Shown: positions 25,135 through 35,849 of the stretch, in pieces
Numbering within the stretch: position 1 is the stretch's first letter
Layout: each line of letters opens with the position of its first letter
Assembly (NCBI GenBank): GCA_008360955.1
Contig: LUCM01006084.1
Span: forward strand, 46,209-110,208
Length of the DNA stretch: 64,000 nt
Origin: Fasciolopsis buskii
Lineage: Eukaryota > Platyhelminthes > Trematoda > Plagiorchiida > Fasciolidae
Direction: 5' to 3'
Notes under the pieces: model-generated
What the model was told of the DNA's origin: nothing
Seen by the model: the letters and a program-made list of their open reading frames with translations, nothing else
The model's database searches: none
Made by a program: the position numbers and the translations under genes

Positions 25135-28100
25135 GTAAGTCAGGGATGAAATGTTGCACATGAGTGAGTTTTCTATCCATTTTTCACCAGATTCCAAAAA
25201 CCACCTAGGGGGTGAGTCTAGGAACTTAAATATCTTTGCTTTTTCAAACTATGAAATCATTTTACCATCGTAAACATGTTTTCGAAGTTTTCGGATAAAA
25301 TGCGGAAGCTCAGAATGCGTCACCCGACCAGTAAGCTTTAGCTTATTAAGGGGAAATTGTTATAGAAATTGATGGGATAAGGAGACATTTACAGGTGCTA
25401 CGGGTTCGCAAACATTTATCTAGAATAATCAATCTTTTGCAAGTTTTTTGTACCAAAGCGAGATCGAATAAAAGGTGGACGGGCTCGAAATTCGTACGCT
25501 GATTCGCGGAATGCAGTTTTAGAATTGTTCGAATCTCGCCATTTGAAAGAGTCCAATCCTGGTATTCCTGAACTCGAGCATGCACGTTGACTTGTTCTTG
25601 CATTGTACATTATAGAAGGGCACGTTAGAAAAAAAAGGAAACCTACCTAGTCTTCCCCATCCTGAGGGAAGGTGAGTCAAGTCAACGGTAAATGATCAAT
25701 GTGTATTTGCCATCCAGTGTGTTTCCGTTTAGAATCGCCAACAGGTTACAGCCAAAGAACAGGGGATGTGTAAGATATGTGCTTGTGCATATAATCTGTG
25801 AGCTAGTGATACTATTGATTTAGTATACTGTCAGATTGAAGCGAAGATAACTGTGCTAAACAGGAAGTGTCCGAATTTAGAGTAAGCAAAAATGAACATC
25901 TCTGAATTGACATATACGATTTACTCAAAATATTCTCATTGTGATTCTTGGGGGTGCGAATTTCCGCTAGGGTTAACACCAGAGTTTAATTAATCTCTCC
26001 TCCAGCCAACCGTTTCAATTCACAGACTAACTGAAAGTTTTGCAACTGTCCGACAGAAATAAAAATGATCTGTTGCTCTTATCAGCAGCGGCAGTTGAGG
26101 TGAAAACTGGCATTCGGGACGGGATCGTGGGCTGATAAATACTCCTCAGATCAGGAAAGGAAAGAGGGCGGGGAAATTTTGATACCTTTTTACCTGATTT
26201 CATTGGCATAAGGAATATAAAATCATTCTAACCGCGTTCAAAATGTGCACGACCGATTGTGACTACTTTGTGCATATTTGTAATCACTGACACTAGAAAC
26301 CAACCAACATCGACCAAATTCCCTAGTGGACTTAATATTGCGCTGATTTATTCTTCAGTTCGATTCATTATTAGTGTTATATAATATATATATATATATA
26401 TTGGTATTGTAATCTACATATGTGTCTACATTGCAATGACCATTCTCACTCTCTCTGTGAGAGCACCCACCTATTGCAAATATTCTTTGTTTATTTTTGT
26501 AAACTCAAAACTTTATTTCGCAAGAGCTAGTGAGGCTATTCGGAGTTTCTCAGGCTCACTGTTTTTTTTTCCTATCTCGTCGCAGATTCGAAGGGCGCGG
26601 ACTCAAGAGGGCCTGCGCCAAATTTAAAATCTGAGATGAAGCCTCAAGGGCAACCACAGCAACAACAACAAAAAGAACAACAGAGGCAACCACAACAACA
26701 ACAGCAACAGCAACGGGAACAACAACAACAACAACAACAACAACAAAGACCAACAGGGATGCCCCCGGGACAATCGAGTGGAGAAAGTCACCTAGAACAT
26801 GAATCCAGGTGGAATTTTGAAAAACTTTGTGGTTTGAACGAGACCGACAAAAATCATAGTGTTTTGTGTACGTTTATTGTAATTCCCTAGTCAATTTAGT
26901 CAATGCCCACATTGATTTTCGTGTTCTCGAATGATATACGCCAGTCAGTTTTGTGTTATTAGGCAATTGGTGAGGAAATTTTCGAGTTAGCATGAAGTTA
27001 TTGTTGCAGTTATATTAGGCAATTACTTAGACTACTAAAAATAAGTGTGTGTGTGCGTGTGTGTGTGCTCAAACGTGTGTGCTCACACAAGCACACATGC
27101 ATATCGTTTTGTTTATGTTTGTCTTTATGTTTCGTTCTAGCCGAACACATCTTGCATGATTGCATTGAACAATGCGGTTGGACGAACAGTAAGTCCCCGT
27201 TTTCGAAATCCGAAAACCACGCTGTCGGACTTCAGTTGAAACGGTTTCTCCCTCGTTGTATTTCACTGTTCAACAATTAACTGGTTTCCGTAAGAGCAAG
27301 TAGAACGAACAGACCAGAAATTACGACACAGTGTGAATATGCAGGCGTCCATATGAATGAATATGAATTTTTTTTTAAAAAAAAGGATACTCAGGAGAAT
27401 GCAGTCGGGTCTGTGGTTGCCGCCACCGTCCCAGACGTTAAAGAACGTCATTGACCTATTGCCTAACAAGGTATCCACTCATCCTTGTCTGTCGAAACAA
27501 TGACCTGCTGGTCAGACAAACCTTTGAGAATCGGAGGGGACGTGTGTAGGTCTGTATGTCAGAACGAGATAGCCCGAATTCGATTTCCATCAAACCATAC
27601 TTGGGTGATTTGAAAATAGAACTGAAATTCTGTAAGAGCATAAATTACACATTTGTACACACTTTCACTGAATACTTCTGGTAATTTCTGGCTAGGAACT
27701 GAAGGTGACCGCTGAGACTATCGTGTCTGACAAGTCCGGGGATTAGTTGTTTATTGATTTGCTATAGTTAAACTATGGAGTAGATCTCGAATTGATTACC
27801 ACATGAAATAAGTGGGAGATCAATTAAAACTGGGGTATTAATTTGCCAGTCACAGTAAACGTTTGTTATTCTAAACTTGTCAATGGAGAATATAGGTCAA
27901 TATCAGAATGGAAAAGTTACCGATTGCACTTCCATTGTTTAAGCTGGCCAGAACTGGCCAAAATACTTGTTCATTAAGTGTCTTTTGTCATGCGTTCATT
28001 TTCACATAAATGCATTTGTTATTGCTCTTTCCAGCAACCGTCGACGTTTGTGGGAAGATACAGGGGCTTCTGTCTTTGGTGAGTAATTCATTTTTTTTAA

Positions 28101-29836
28101 AAAATTTCAAGAAACTCAGCTTAATTTTTTGAATACTCACGGCTTTTTCCAATCTGTTCAACAGGTGCAATCGACTGTTGGGCAGGTGACGGAAAACCAG
28201 AAACAAGGTTTTTGTCTGCAAGTCGATTCACAATGCACGAGTACAACACCTGGTAAGATCGGTTTCATTTCATCGCTTTTTATCAATGATTTTCAGTTTT
28301 TTTTATAAGCGGTCTAAGGCAGGGGGAGGATAATCCACTAGGCATAACAAAAGAACACAATCTCGTCGGTTGCTGGGCCGGAAACAAGAAAGACATACGA
28401 AAACGTCACCATTTTCATTCTGTACGAAAATATTATAGACAGTCTTGATTGGTGTGTGATCTGATCAATAAATGCCAATGAACACCTAATAAGACGAGTT
28501 AGATTTGCTAGGCCTATTAGGCTCTTACCGTCATTTTGGAACAGTGTCCACGGATCTTCGTTTGGTCATCCCTCACTTCTTTGTATTAATGGAACAGGTA
28601 AAGGCTACTAAGTGGAGGGGTGCTTGTCGGTGCACAGACTCGAACCTATTGACCCCAGGTTGGGACATCCGGGTATTGACCGCTGGACCGCCGACGGCCG
28701 GCCCACTCAATAATCCTTAACTGACTCTATCCAGTTGAATTGTTTTTCTTAAACGCTGATTATTTTGTGATTGATGGGCTGTTAACATTTCCAGAGAGTT
28801 TTGGAAGAATCATGTATGATATCGTGACCTGGACCGAAAGGTGAGCACTTCCAGACTCCAAAATCGCCAGCTTAATTTTCAGGTGCTAATGAATCGTAGG
28901 GAAGAAATAGTCCGAACAACCGTGCACCGGTGTCTTGGAGCGTGAATGCATGGGTTGCAGTTCAGTCTAAGTAGTTCCCAAAGCTACATTGTACGCACTG
29001 TTCTTGTTGTCTTCGTAAATCTCTCCTTTGTGTACTGCAAGCCATATCAACTCCCAATAAAGAGGTCACGATCAACGAACAGCTGCCAAGTAGAAAAGGT
29101 GACAGGTGTTGACAGGACTCGAACTAGACAACTTCCGGTTGCAACGCCACGACTTCAACCAACTGACCAATGCCGCTCGTGCACGTGGGAATTAGGGTTT
29201 AAACAAAGCAAGAAAGAGAGAATAAGCCTTCGCTGAGTCCGAGGTACGTGTGGAAACGAGATTTGGGTAGAAAGGCAAACCGGGATTTGTAATCGTCCGA
29301 ATGAGGCTCGTTGTTAGAATCGAATAACTTGAGCTCGGTCGGAAATCCGTTAGTCTTTCCTCCATCCCCGGGCTTGATCCGTGATGACAACTGTGACAAT
29401 AGATAATTAGTTTTGTTTATGTTATCTAAGTGACTCAGTACTTTGGTGAATGTTTCCTTATGAAATACTAAGGGCAAATTGTAATACGTGATATAATGTG
29501 GTGTACAAATAAATAAACAAAAAATAGGCATGAAATTTTTGTTCAACTTAGCATGGCTACGTGCAGACTTACATTCGGGTATAACTGGAAAAAACCACCA
29601 CCAATATATATACATATATAGTCTTTGCTTATTTGTTTGAATTCTTCATTGAAATTCATTGTAAATTCTGTGTCTGTGCGTTCCTATCTATCCATCCATC
29701 CGTCCTGCTCATTTTAACTGACCTAACCTATTCCAAATTCAGCTTCAGTCTTTGCAAGCACGGGAGCCCAACAAGAAAAAAGACGCATGCAATCAGGTGG
29801 ACAAACAAGGTATTAATATCGCGGTCATGGGACTGA
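25062..29836 (+). CDS. MEG-like secreted Q-rich cysteine-containing protein (8 exons)
   Basis: Coding exons are 25062-25134, 25191-25211, 26586-26867, 27141-27188, 28035-28078, 28165-28252, 28795-28840 and 29743-29836. Donors are GTAAGT, GTGAGT, GTACGT, GTAAGT, GTGAGT, GTAAGA and GTGAGC, and all phases fit. The sum is 696 nt, encoding 231 residues. Order: signal peptide (hydrophobic core about residues 7-21), a short linker, a Q-rich segment (about 52-94, with runs of 5, 7 and 9 Q), then a domain with seven cysteines (113, 133, 137, 147, 173, 180, 205). N-glycosylation sequons lie at N116, N121 and N141. A basic RKK lies near the end. The product is probably secreted. The second exon is only 21 nt, and exons 2-4 (21, 282 and 48 nt) are symmetric in phase 1, as in flatworm micro-exon genes. 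The family is not recognised. The terminal exon could begin at 29749 instead (two residues fewer). No canonical AATAAA follows closely. Confidence 0.72.
25191..25211 (+). CDS. Exon 2: 21-nt micro-exon
   Basis: It lies between the acceptor TCCATTTTTCACCAG and the donor GTGAGT. It is phase 1 at both ends and encodes seven residues (YSKNHLG across the junctions). Its first bases (ATTCCAAA) resemble those of the next exon (ATTCGAAG), which suggests descent by exon duplication. Because it is symmetric it can be skipped without changing the frame. Confidence 0.68.
25651..25687 (+). other. Possible additional 21-nt micro-exon (two overlapping options)
   Basis: Two mutually exclusive 21-nt phase 1-1 segments fit. 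25651-25671 follows ACCTACCTAG and ends at GTGAGT. 25667-25687 follows the better pyrimidine tract TCTTCCCCATCCTGAG and ends at GTAAAT. Either would insert seven residues without disturbing the frame. Unproven. Confidence 0.3.
26586..26867 (+). CDS. Exon 3: glutamine-rich exon
   Basis: 282 nt, phase 1 at both ends. The CAA/CAG array at about 26657-26748 encodes Q runs broken by RE, KE and P. It then continues into the first cysteine and the sequons NET and NHS. Reading through the donor (GTACGT at 26868) meets a stop at 26888-26890, so intron retention would give a short Q-rich product. Confidence 0.72.
27141..28252 (+). CDS. Exons 4-6 of the secreted-protein gene
   Basis: 27141-27188 (48 nt, phase 1-1) encodes two cysteines spaced C-x3-C. 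28035-28078 (44 nt) and 28165-28252 (88 nt) shift to phase 0 and back to phase 1. They are separated by an 86-nt intron, the shortest but one in the gene. Together they add 44 codons, including a C-x6-C pair. Confidence 0.68.
28575..28703 (-). repeat. tRNA-derived SINE in the gene's intron
   Basis: On the minus strand the segment reads CGGCGGTCCAGCGGTCAATA (A-box region) with B box AGGTTCGAGTC at normal tRNA spacing. It is distinct from the SINE-A head and may be another subfamily. Confidence 0.5.
29055..29178 (-). repeat. SINE-A, old diverged copy in the last intron
   Basis: The minus-strand head contains GCGGCATTGGTCAGTTGGTT and B box AGTTCGAGTCC, followed by CTACTTGGCAGCTGTTCGTTG in the family order. 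It is more diverged than the other copies. Confidence 0.6.
29248..29390 (-). CDS. Candidate antisense exon inside the last intron
   Basis: On the minus strand the acceptor CTATTGTCACAG opens 47 codons to a GTACCT donor. The segment is hydrophilic (SSRIKPGDGGKTNGFPTELK, then SRFAFLPKSRFHT) and protein-like. No partner exons were located and the product is unknown. Confidence 0.25.
29743..29836 (+). CDS. Terminal exon of the secreted-protein gene
   Basis: Two tandem acceptors, TTCAG ending at 29742 and TTCAG ending at 29748, are in the same frame, so NAGNAG-type alternative use would remove two residues. It encodes the seventh cysteine, a basic HGSPTRKKTH stretch and the stop at 29834-29836. 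A possible donor (GTATTA at 29810) leaves room for further exons. Confidence 0.5.
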
Positions 29837-29839
29837 GAA

Positions 29840-32800
29840 AAAGTGATCACTTGTTATTTTACTCTTTGGTGTTATTTCCCGTCTAAGTCATCGCAACATA
29901 AGTGTTTATTTGATTGTCTACAAAAAAATGCAATTTCATATGTGACCGATTTGTTTTAACCAAATGTCGGTGGGTTTTCAACTAATGCGTCCCAGAAACA
30001 TTTTTCGGAGTGTAGATCGACCGAGAGGATTGAAAAGTCCGGTCCGAAAACATCATGAACTTGGAACAGGTTTTGTGCTATGCTTTAACATAGGTTGAAA
30101 AATTATCATCTACAATTTTCGAACACAACAAGCTGACAGCGACTGTGCCGTGTACGTGCGTCTGAAAACAGAAAAATGAATCACTACTACCAGACACTAA
30201 GCCATGATTCGCGAGTTTCATTCTTAGCTATATTTTGCCCAATTCTGTGTGTAAATCTCGTGCCGTTAGAACTACGGCGGAAAAAAGAAAACAATGAACA
30301 AGGAAGTGTAAAGAGACAAAAGAGAGACGTTTGCGCAGAATTCGACACACATGTCAGCTTCTTCATATTTCGTCTCCACACCGCCTACCGTCGGTCGTCG
30401 TCTTCCATGGGGTGCTCTACTACTCGTCCACTCACTCCGAAAAGGACCCGTTTATTCGTGGATGCACTCCTAGCCTTGTAAAACTAGAAGAAGTAGCTTA
30501 GCTTCAGACCAGCTCGTGAACAGCTGATCGATTCTTCCGCATTTTCTGTTAGACCTTTCCGGGTTGGCAGAACACGATCAAAGAACATGACCTTATTTAT
30601 ACGGCAGGCCAAACTGGTCACGTTGGAGTGCCATCAGCGGACTCTTGAGGTGCATTTTAGGGAGTGTTTGACAGGCGGAGACCGACCACATGGTCGACAC
30701 CGCGGATGATTGTCATCGGTTGCTTATTCAGTGAGTCCGAGCTCCCTTATCTGCAACCCAGGGACGGACCTGGCAACATGCTGTTTTGTCCACAGTCCCG
30801 GCTGGCGCTCAGGCACGGGAATTTATGTCTAGCAATTCGATTTCATGTATTGTTTTCCGTAGGTCACAGTTTGTTTGTTTGTATGACACTGCTTACTTTT
30901 CGGTTTGCGAACTTTCGTCGCCTGGTTCCTAAGCATATCAGCAGATAGTTGCACATTCACGTTAGCTTAGTTGCAATACAGAAGCAATGAAACAAACACT
31001 TAAAATAGAGTGTTTTCGTCCTGGATGGTTGTCTGTTACCCTTGTTTTTACCCTAGTTATATGACAAACGATATGCATCAGTCGGTACTGTGTTTTTGAT
31101 TGGTCGCAATTTGACCAGTCCAGTGTTGTCACCGTGTGCTTAGGCGTACATTTGAACATGTCAGTATGTGATAAACTCATTTCCAGCGCCTTTATTGTCC
31201 TGAACCACTAGCTCTGGGCTCTAATAATCTGTATGTGAATGGCAAAGTTTCACTCAAAAAAATGAGCTAAACCAAATGGAGTACGAAAGAAATAAAGTGT
31301 TTACTAATAGATATTAAAGTTTCATTCGAGTGAAAATAGAAATAGTATCAACCAAATTGAGCAGTCACTGTTGACTGTAAGCCATCTGCATTAGTCAGTA
31401 CTATCTCCAGACCAGAAAACTTGGGAGGCTGTTATACGTGCCAAGTTTGGAAGAAATGTGTAATGATCCAGACAGAGTTAATTACTGAGAACCACAAAGC
31501 AATAAATCACTTTGTAACGGATGGATTGCATGCCGTACTATGTCGCGGGCCAAAGATAGAGAAAATTCAACATTCCCAGTGATGTGTCCGATCCAAGAGA
31601 AATCAAAAAAACAAAACAGGAATGAGGCACGACTAACGATTATCTGCCCGCGACGAGGTGGTTCTAAATCCCATTTCGGAAGATCAGAAGAAGATAACCA
31701 GTAAAAATACACCAGGACCGAGAGAACACGTGGATGAGCGAATTCGGATATGACTTTAGTTAATGTTTCAAGCTCTTCGGGTTTCCCCACTTGAAATGAC
31801 AAAATCCCCAATTTACTGACGGTACGGAATGTGAAATGGCTATCTTAGAGTGGTATCGAGTATCACGTTCAAATCCTTCACACTGACTAGGAATCCAATG
31901 TGGCCAGATCTGTGGGAAAAGTTGAATACGAAGGACGGATAGACTACATTCAAAGCATTTGGACAGGTTTAGTTTTGCGCTCTGCTGAGAAGATAAACAT
32001 TCCATTCAGGACACATTTTCATGGACTTTCGTGAAATCTGTGCAACTTGAAACAATACGGAAAGGACAAAATTATCATCGCGTTTGAATAATCATTGATA
32101 GGGAAGAAATCGGAAGACCGACGGTACAGGTCGAAGGTCGAGTGGAACAGATTTGTTTACAGGAGGATTGGAAATTTGGTTCGTACTTTGCTCTCTCAAA
32201 GTTGATTGCGAGACCAGTTTGACAGCCGAGAAGCAATTTGTTCAAGGCAGTCTAAAACGTCAAGCCCCGGAAGAAGACGAGACTAGGGTTAGGAATCGAA
32301 CGTGAAAGAATAATTGAACAGCACAAAGTGATGAAGAACAGAACTATTTAGGAACTACGCAAGAAACATAAACAAGGTCTGCTGATACACTGGGACGATT
32401 TTGGAGCCGAAAAAGGGCAGCCTTTTCTACGAATTTTAGGGCAGCGGGTGTGTGTGTAATACGGGGAAAATTAGTTTCAGTATACCCAAGAGGCTGTGGT
32501 TTCTTAGCATAGCAGCAGTGGTAACTGAGCCCTACAAGTTGGAAATTAAATATTTGTTTTGGGCTCTCCGTAACCAAAGTCGTGACTGATCTGGTAATAT
32601 AATCGGGCATTCCAACAGGTCACGAAGAAGGAGATCGTTTGAAATCAGCGGGAACATCGAAAGATTTTTCATCAGAGGAAGGATCACGGGCTTTAGACAA
32701 ACGTGGGGAAAGTGGAGTGGAGTATTCAATGGAGTGCGAGTTAAGCAAAGTATTGGAGTGGTCAGTATGAACCTAGTAGTTCTGCGAATCCCAAGTGACA

Positions 32801-33018
32801 CTCCCACGTTCCTCTGCCCGTTCCGAAAGTTCCGTCCTCCGGTCCAACTGAGAAAGCACAATGCATCTCACTTAACCAATTTTCCACTAGTTTACTTCAT
32901 TTTACCTGTAGTTTCTTGGGTTAAAACTCATGACCTTTAACTTCAATTCTGTATCCTTTACACTGGCTGAACTTCTGCATTGGACCTTTGAACTTCAGTA
33001 TTTTCTGTAGTTTAGGAA
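29840..33018. other. Intergenic downstream of the gene
   Basis: A 101-codon plus-strand frame at 30176-30481 starts in good context with a hydrophobic stretch (VSFLAIFCPILCVNLVPL), followed by dibasic sites (KRQKR). It has no supporting splice structure. A minus-strand frame at 31482-31811 is open for about 109 codons but unrecognised. No transposon domain was seen. Confidence 0.4.
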
Positions 33019-33019
33019 G

Positions 33020-34115
33020 GTTAAGTCACAGTTCAAGAGCTATCCAGCCCTGGTAACTTCAGACTAAGTGAAATACAAATAGCCTTGGGAAGATTTGGCC
33101 AGCTCAATATCCCGGAGCGGATAAGAATATCAGTGAATCACCTGAAAAGGCATTTCTGTATATTGCTGACTCTAAACTACGAGCTTATCGAGATTGGGAA
33201 TTTGGATTTTTTTTCACGCATGCGTACGAGAACACCGATCGCTGTGGCACGTGTCTAACGCTTTTTGACGTCACAATAACGTGCAGTGTTTTTTTTCTCT
33301 GAAAATTCTCATGAAGTGAGCAGCAGAGCTTGACGAGAAAGAGCAGCATAATTCGAGTCATGTGACAACGAGTCCAAATTGAATAAGGCAAGTCGTAGTG
33401 ATGAATTGCATGTTTTGGCGAGACTGTCGGTCATCCGGACAGTCGAAAGCCAACTTAGTCAGTTCTCCTTAAATAACGTCATTCACAAAACGAGTAGACC
33501 GTAAGCAGGGCGGTCAATTAATAAATGATTTGTTTGGCTTTTGAGTATCCTTTCCGTTTCCTTCCTCCGCAAGACCCGGCGGTGGCCGAGCGGATAAGAT
33601 CGTTGCATTTGGACGTAAAGATCGCGGGTTCGAATCCTCCCACCGCCGATCAACTCCCCCCACTTTGCAGCTCTCTGTTGGCCGCGGCCCCTTTCCTGAA
33701 AAATGATGTGCATTGCATGTCATCAGTAAGGACTTTGTTAAATGGAAACAAAACTACTGGGTGGACTCGTTGTCACATGACTCGAATTATGCTGCTCTTT
33801 CTCGTCAAGCTCTGCTGCTCACTTCATGAGAATTTTCAGAGAAAAAAAACACTGCACGTTATTGTGACGTCAAAAAGCGCTAGACGCATACCATAGCGAT
33901 CGGTGTTCTCGTACGCATGCGTGAAAAAATCCAAATTCCCAATCTCGATAAGCTCGTAGTTTAGAGTCAGCAATATACAGAAATGCCTTTTCAGGTGATT
34001 CATTGATATTCTTATCCGCTCCGGGATATTGAGCTGGCCAAATCTACCCAAGGCTATTTGTATTTCACTTAGTCTGAAGTTACCAGGGTTGGGTCGCTCT
34101 TGAACTGTGATCCAA
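33020..34115. repeat. Large inverted repeat, about 355-nt arms
   Basis: Arms at about 33020-33376 and 33762-34115 are reverse complements of high identity. Shared landmarks include CTGGTAACTTCAGACTAAGT, ATATCCCGGAGCGGATAAGA and TTTTTGACGTCACAATAACG. The spacer is about 385 nt and contains a SINE-A (33577-33742). Each arm carries a TGACGTCA palindrome. The arms also create related 40-codon frames on opposite strands. No transposase is visible. Possible origins are long-inverted-repeat transposon ends or an inverted segmental duplication. Confidence 0.8.
33577..33742 (+). repeat. SINE-A copy, best tRNA-like head
   Basis: The head begins GGCGGTGGCCGAGCGGATAA, has B box GGGTTCGAATCC and ends in CACCGCC. 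The first and last seven bases of the head (GGCGGTG and CACCGCC) can pair as a tRNA acceptor stem. The A-box form TGGCCGAGCGG is of the tRNA-Leu/Ser type. The usual GCAGCTCTCTGTTGGCC-type body and a tail follow. It lies in the spacer of the large inverted repeat. Confidence 0.88.
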
Positions 34116-34119
34116 CTCT

Positions 34120-35400
34120 CTCGAGCTGCGGAATATAATGTCGGACCAAATTTGCAATCAAAAATCGATTCTGTGGTCTATTCTTAATTAACAGAAGATT
34201 CGGTTTCGAGTACTAAAAATTTTGTTCCTTAATGAAAACCGTTTCAGCATAGACTTCCAAGCAGTCGCTGTTTCTCACCTTGTGAGCATATGGAAAGATG
34301 GCAACATAAACAAAATAGTCGGTGGTTGTCTTAGCTATTCGACCAAACGATTAGCTACTGTAATGAAACTCAGTAGCTTGCTGAGTGATACGAAAGTCGG
34401 AGGAACCATGCCTCCGCCAATCGTAGCACCATCGTACTTCAACTGAAATGATTCCAGGGCTAGTGAGTCCATTGGTTGACCACTTATTTAGTCCACTTAT
34501 GTAAGTAGAAAAAAGTAAATTGGCAATCGTTCTCCTCCAACACAGTGCATGATCGAGTCTAATAACACCCAAAGTTTGATCATTTTGGCTAATTCCACGG
34601 ATGACATTCCCACTCAATTCTCTCCCTGGGTGTAGGAGTTTAAAAAATAACAGAAAATAGTTGAAACATTGGTTTATACTTTACGTCATAATGAAGCTGG
34701 CTAAAATACTATGCATTTCACTTAGAGGTTATAGAATTTTTCATCTGATGTACATAAATGAGTCCAATCCGCATTGTCATACTCCGTCGCTCACGGTTGG
34801 GTAAATAGAGAAAGATTGAAAATCGGACAGCGATTATCCATGCTTTGAATATCTCTATTATTCGACGGGCCGTATTGCTTCTTCCCCAATCTTGGGCGGG
34901 AAATACACCATAAATCTGCAGTCTACTCAGACTGTACGTAGTGTTAGTTCAGCAATGATCAACTTTAGGGTGAATGAATAATGAAAATCGAGAGCCCCAC
35001 TGACTGAATTTCAGTTAGTTGATAGCCACGTGGGTTTGATCCCAGGAAAATACAGCTAACCCTTGTTGTACTAATAGTCGCAAAAATTCACATTCCACTT
35101 ATCGATTGTACAACTAGCCACTATTGCTGACCAAAAAGGTTGATGACATTTGGTGTACTTTCGACTGATTTGTTACGGTCTGTATTATTATTTTATTTTA
35201 CTAGGTAAGATAGAAAGTGAGGAACGGTTAGTTTGGAGGACAAGTTGTCAGCCAAATAAGCATAAATTTCACCTCTCGTTAGCCAAGCACGTATGAGGTT
35301 CTCTTTTTCACATGCCGAATAAGTAATTTTAGTGTTTGATAAAGTGCGTGGTCCGTAAGTGACTACTTTCTCCAGAATATTCTGCAACTTCGACAATACA
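34120..35400. other. Intergenic, nothing supported
   Basis: No recognisable domain or repeat. A tRNA-like string GGGTTTGATCCC near 35032 may be an old SINE remnant. Confidence 0.4.
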
Positions 35401-35439
35401 GCCAACATCCGACGGGTCAGCAGAAACGAATGTAGCAGA

Positions 35440-35645
35440 CCTTTCGTTTAATGTTGCAACTTTCAGAGTGGTGGAACTCATCCCATGGATAGGACTGCAA
35501 GGTGCTTCTTGTCCCAGCTACCAGTCGAATTTCACATCTAATCGAATTAGACAGCGTAAAGGTTCGGTTACGAAGTAAAATTCTTCTAATGACTAAGGTA
35601 GCATAGTCACCGTCAAAGATGTTTAACTGCCACCAAGATGAATAG
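35440..35645 (-). CDS. Candidate exon (minus strand) with a WWQ-containing segment
   Basis: It lies after the acceptor TTTTTCGGCTGTCCACAG. About 68 codons stay open on the minus strand, with SSWWQLNIFDGDYATLVIRR and later RNRTFTLSNSIRCEIRLVAG. The spacing WWQ...NR...R...G is loosely like discoidin/fucolectin-type lectin domains. This is a visual resemblance only. It does not join in phase with the next candidate upstream (35696-35836). Confidence 0.25.
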
Positions 35646-35695
35646 CTGTGGACAGCCGAAAAATGTTCGAACATTAGTTCCACGGGGCCCTATAC

Positions 35696-35836
35696 CATTG
35701 GAGAATGTTTGATGACCCAGGAAATCTTTTCCTGCTCCCGTAAACTGATATCTTTGAAACTCAATCAAAAAATTCAGTTTGTTTTCACCGTCATGTGATA
35801 TCATGGAGATTCTTGGTGTGTTCCACCAAGTGCTTC
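35696..35836 (-). CDS. Candidate symmetric exon (minus strand), STWWNTPRIS segment
   Basis: 141 nt between the acceptor CATGTGATTTCAG and the donor GTATAG, phase 1 at both ends. It encodes STWWNTPRIS and an acidic-aromatic stretch. The TWW-x-x-P-x-I pattern is reminiscent of the laminin N-terminal domain, but no further part of that domain was recognisable. Confidence 0.28.
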
Positions 35837-35849
35837 CTGAAATCACATG

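Noticed and set aside
25862..25880. 18-nt segment before GTAAGC near 25880 as another micro-exon
   Set aside because: In the required phase it contains an in-frame stop.
26556..26753. Minus-strand frame rich in valine
   Set aside because: It is the antisense shadow of the CAA/CAG glutamine array in exon 3.
30176..30481. 101-codon frame with a hydrophobic leader and dibasic sites as a neuropeptide-like gene
   Set aside because: The hydrophobic stretch starts late, the rest shows no repeated peptide units or known motif, and no splice or polyadenylation signals support it. Mentioned only as part of the intergenic block.
33577..33650. Possible functional tRNA gene with a 7-bp acceptor stem and perfect B box
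   Set aside because: The sequence runs straight into the shared SINE-A body and tail found at seven other loci, the anticodon arm does not fold cleanly and the T stem has a mismatch. It is the SINE head, not a tRNA gene.
33185..33896. Similar short proteins on opposite strands as a duplicated gene pair
   Set aside because: They are mirror translations of the two arms of the large inverted repeat, with no start, splice or domain evidence.
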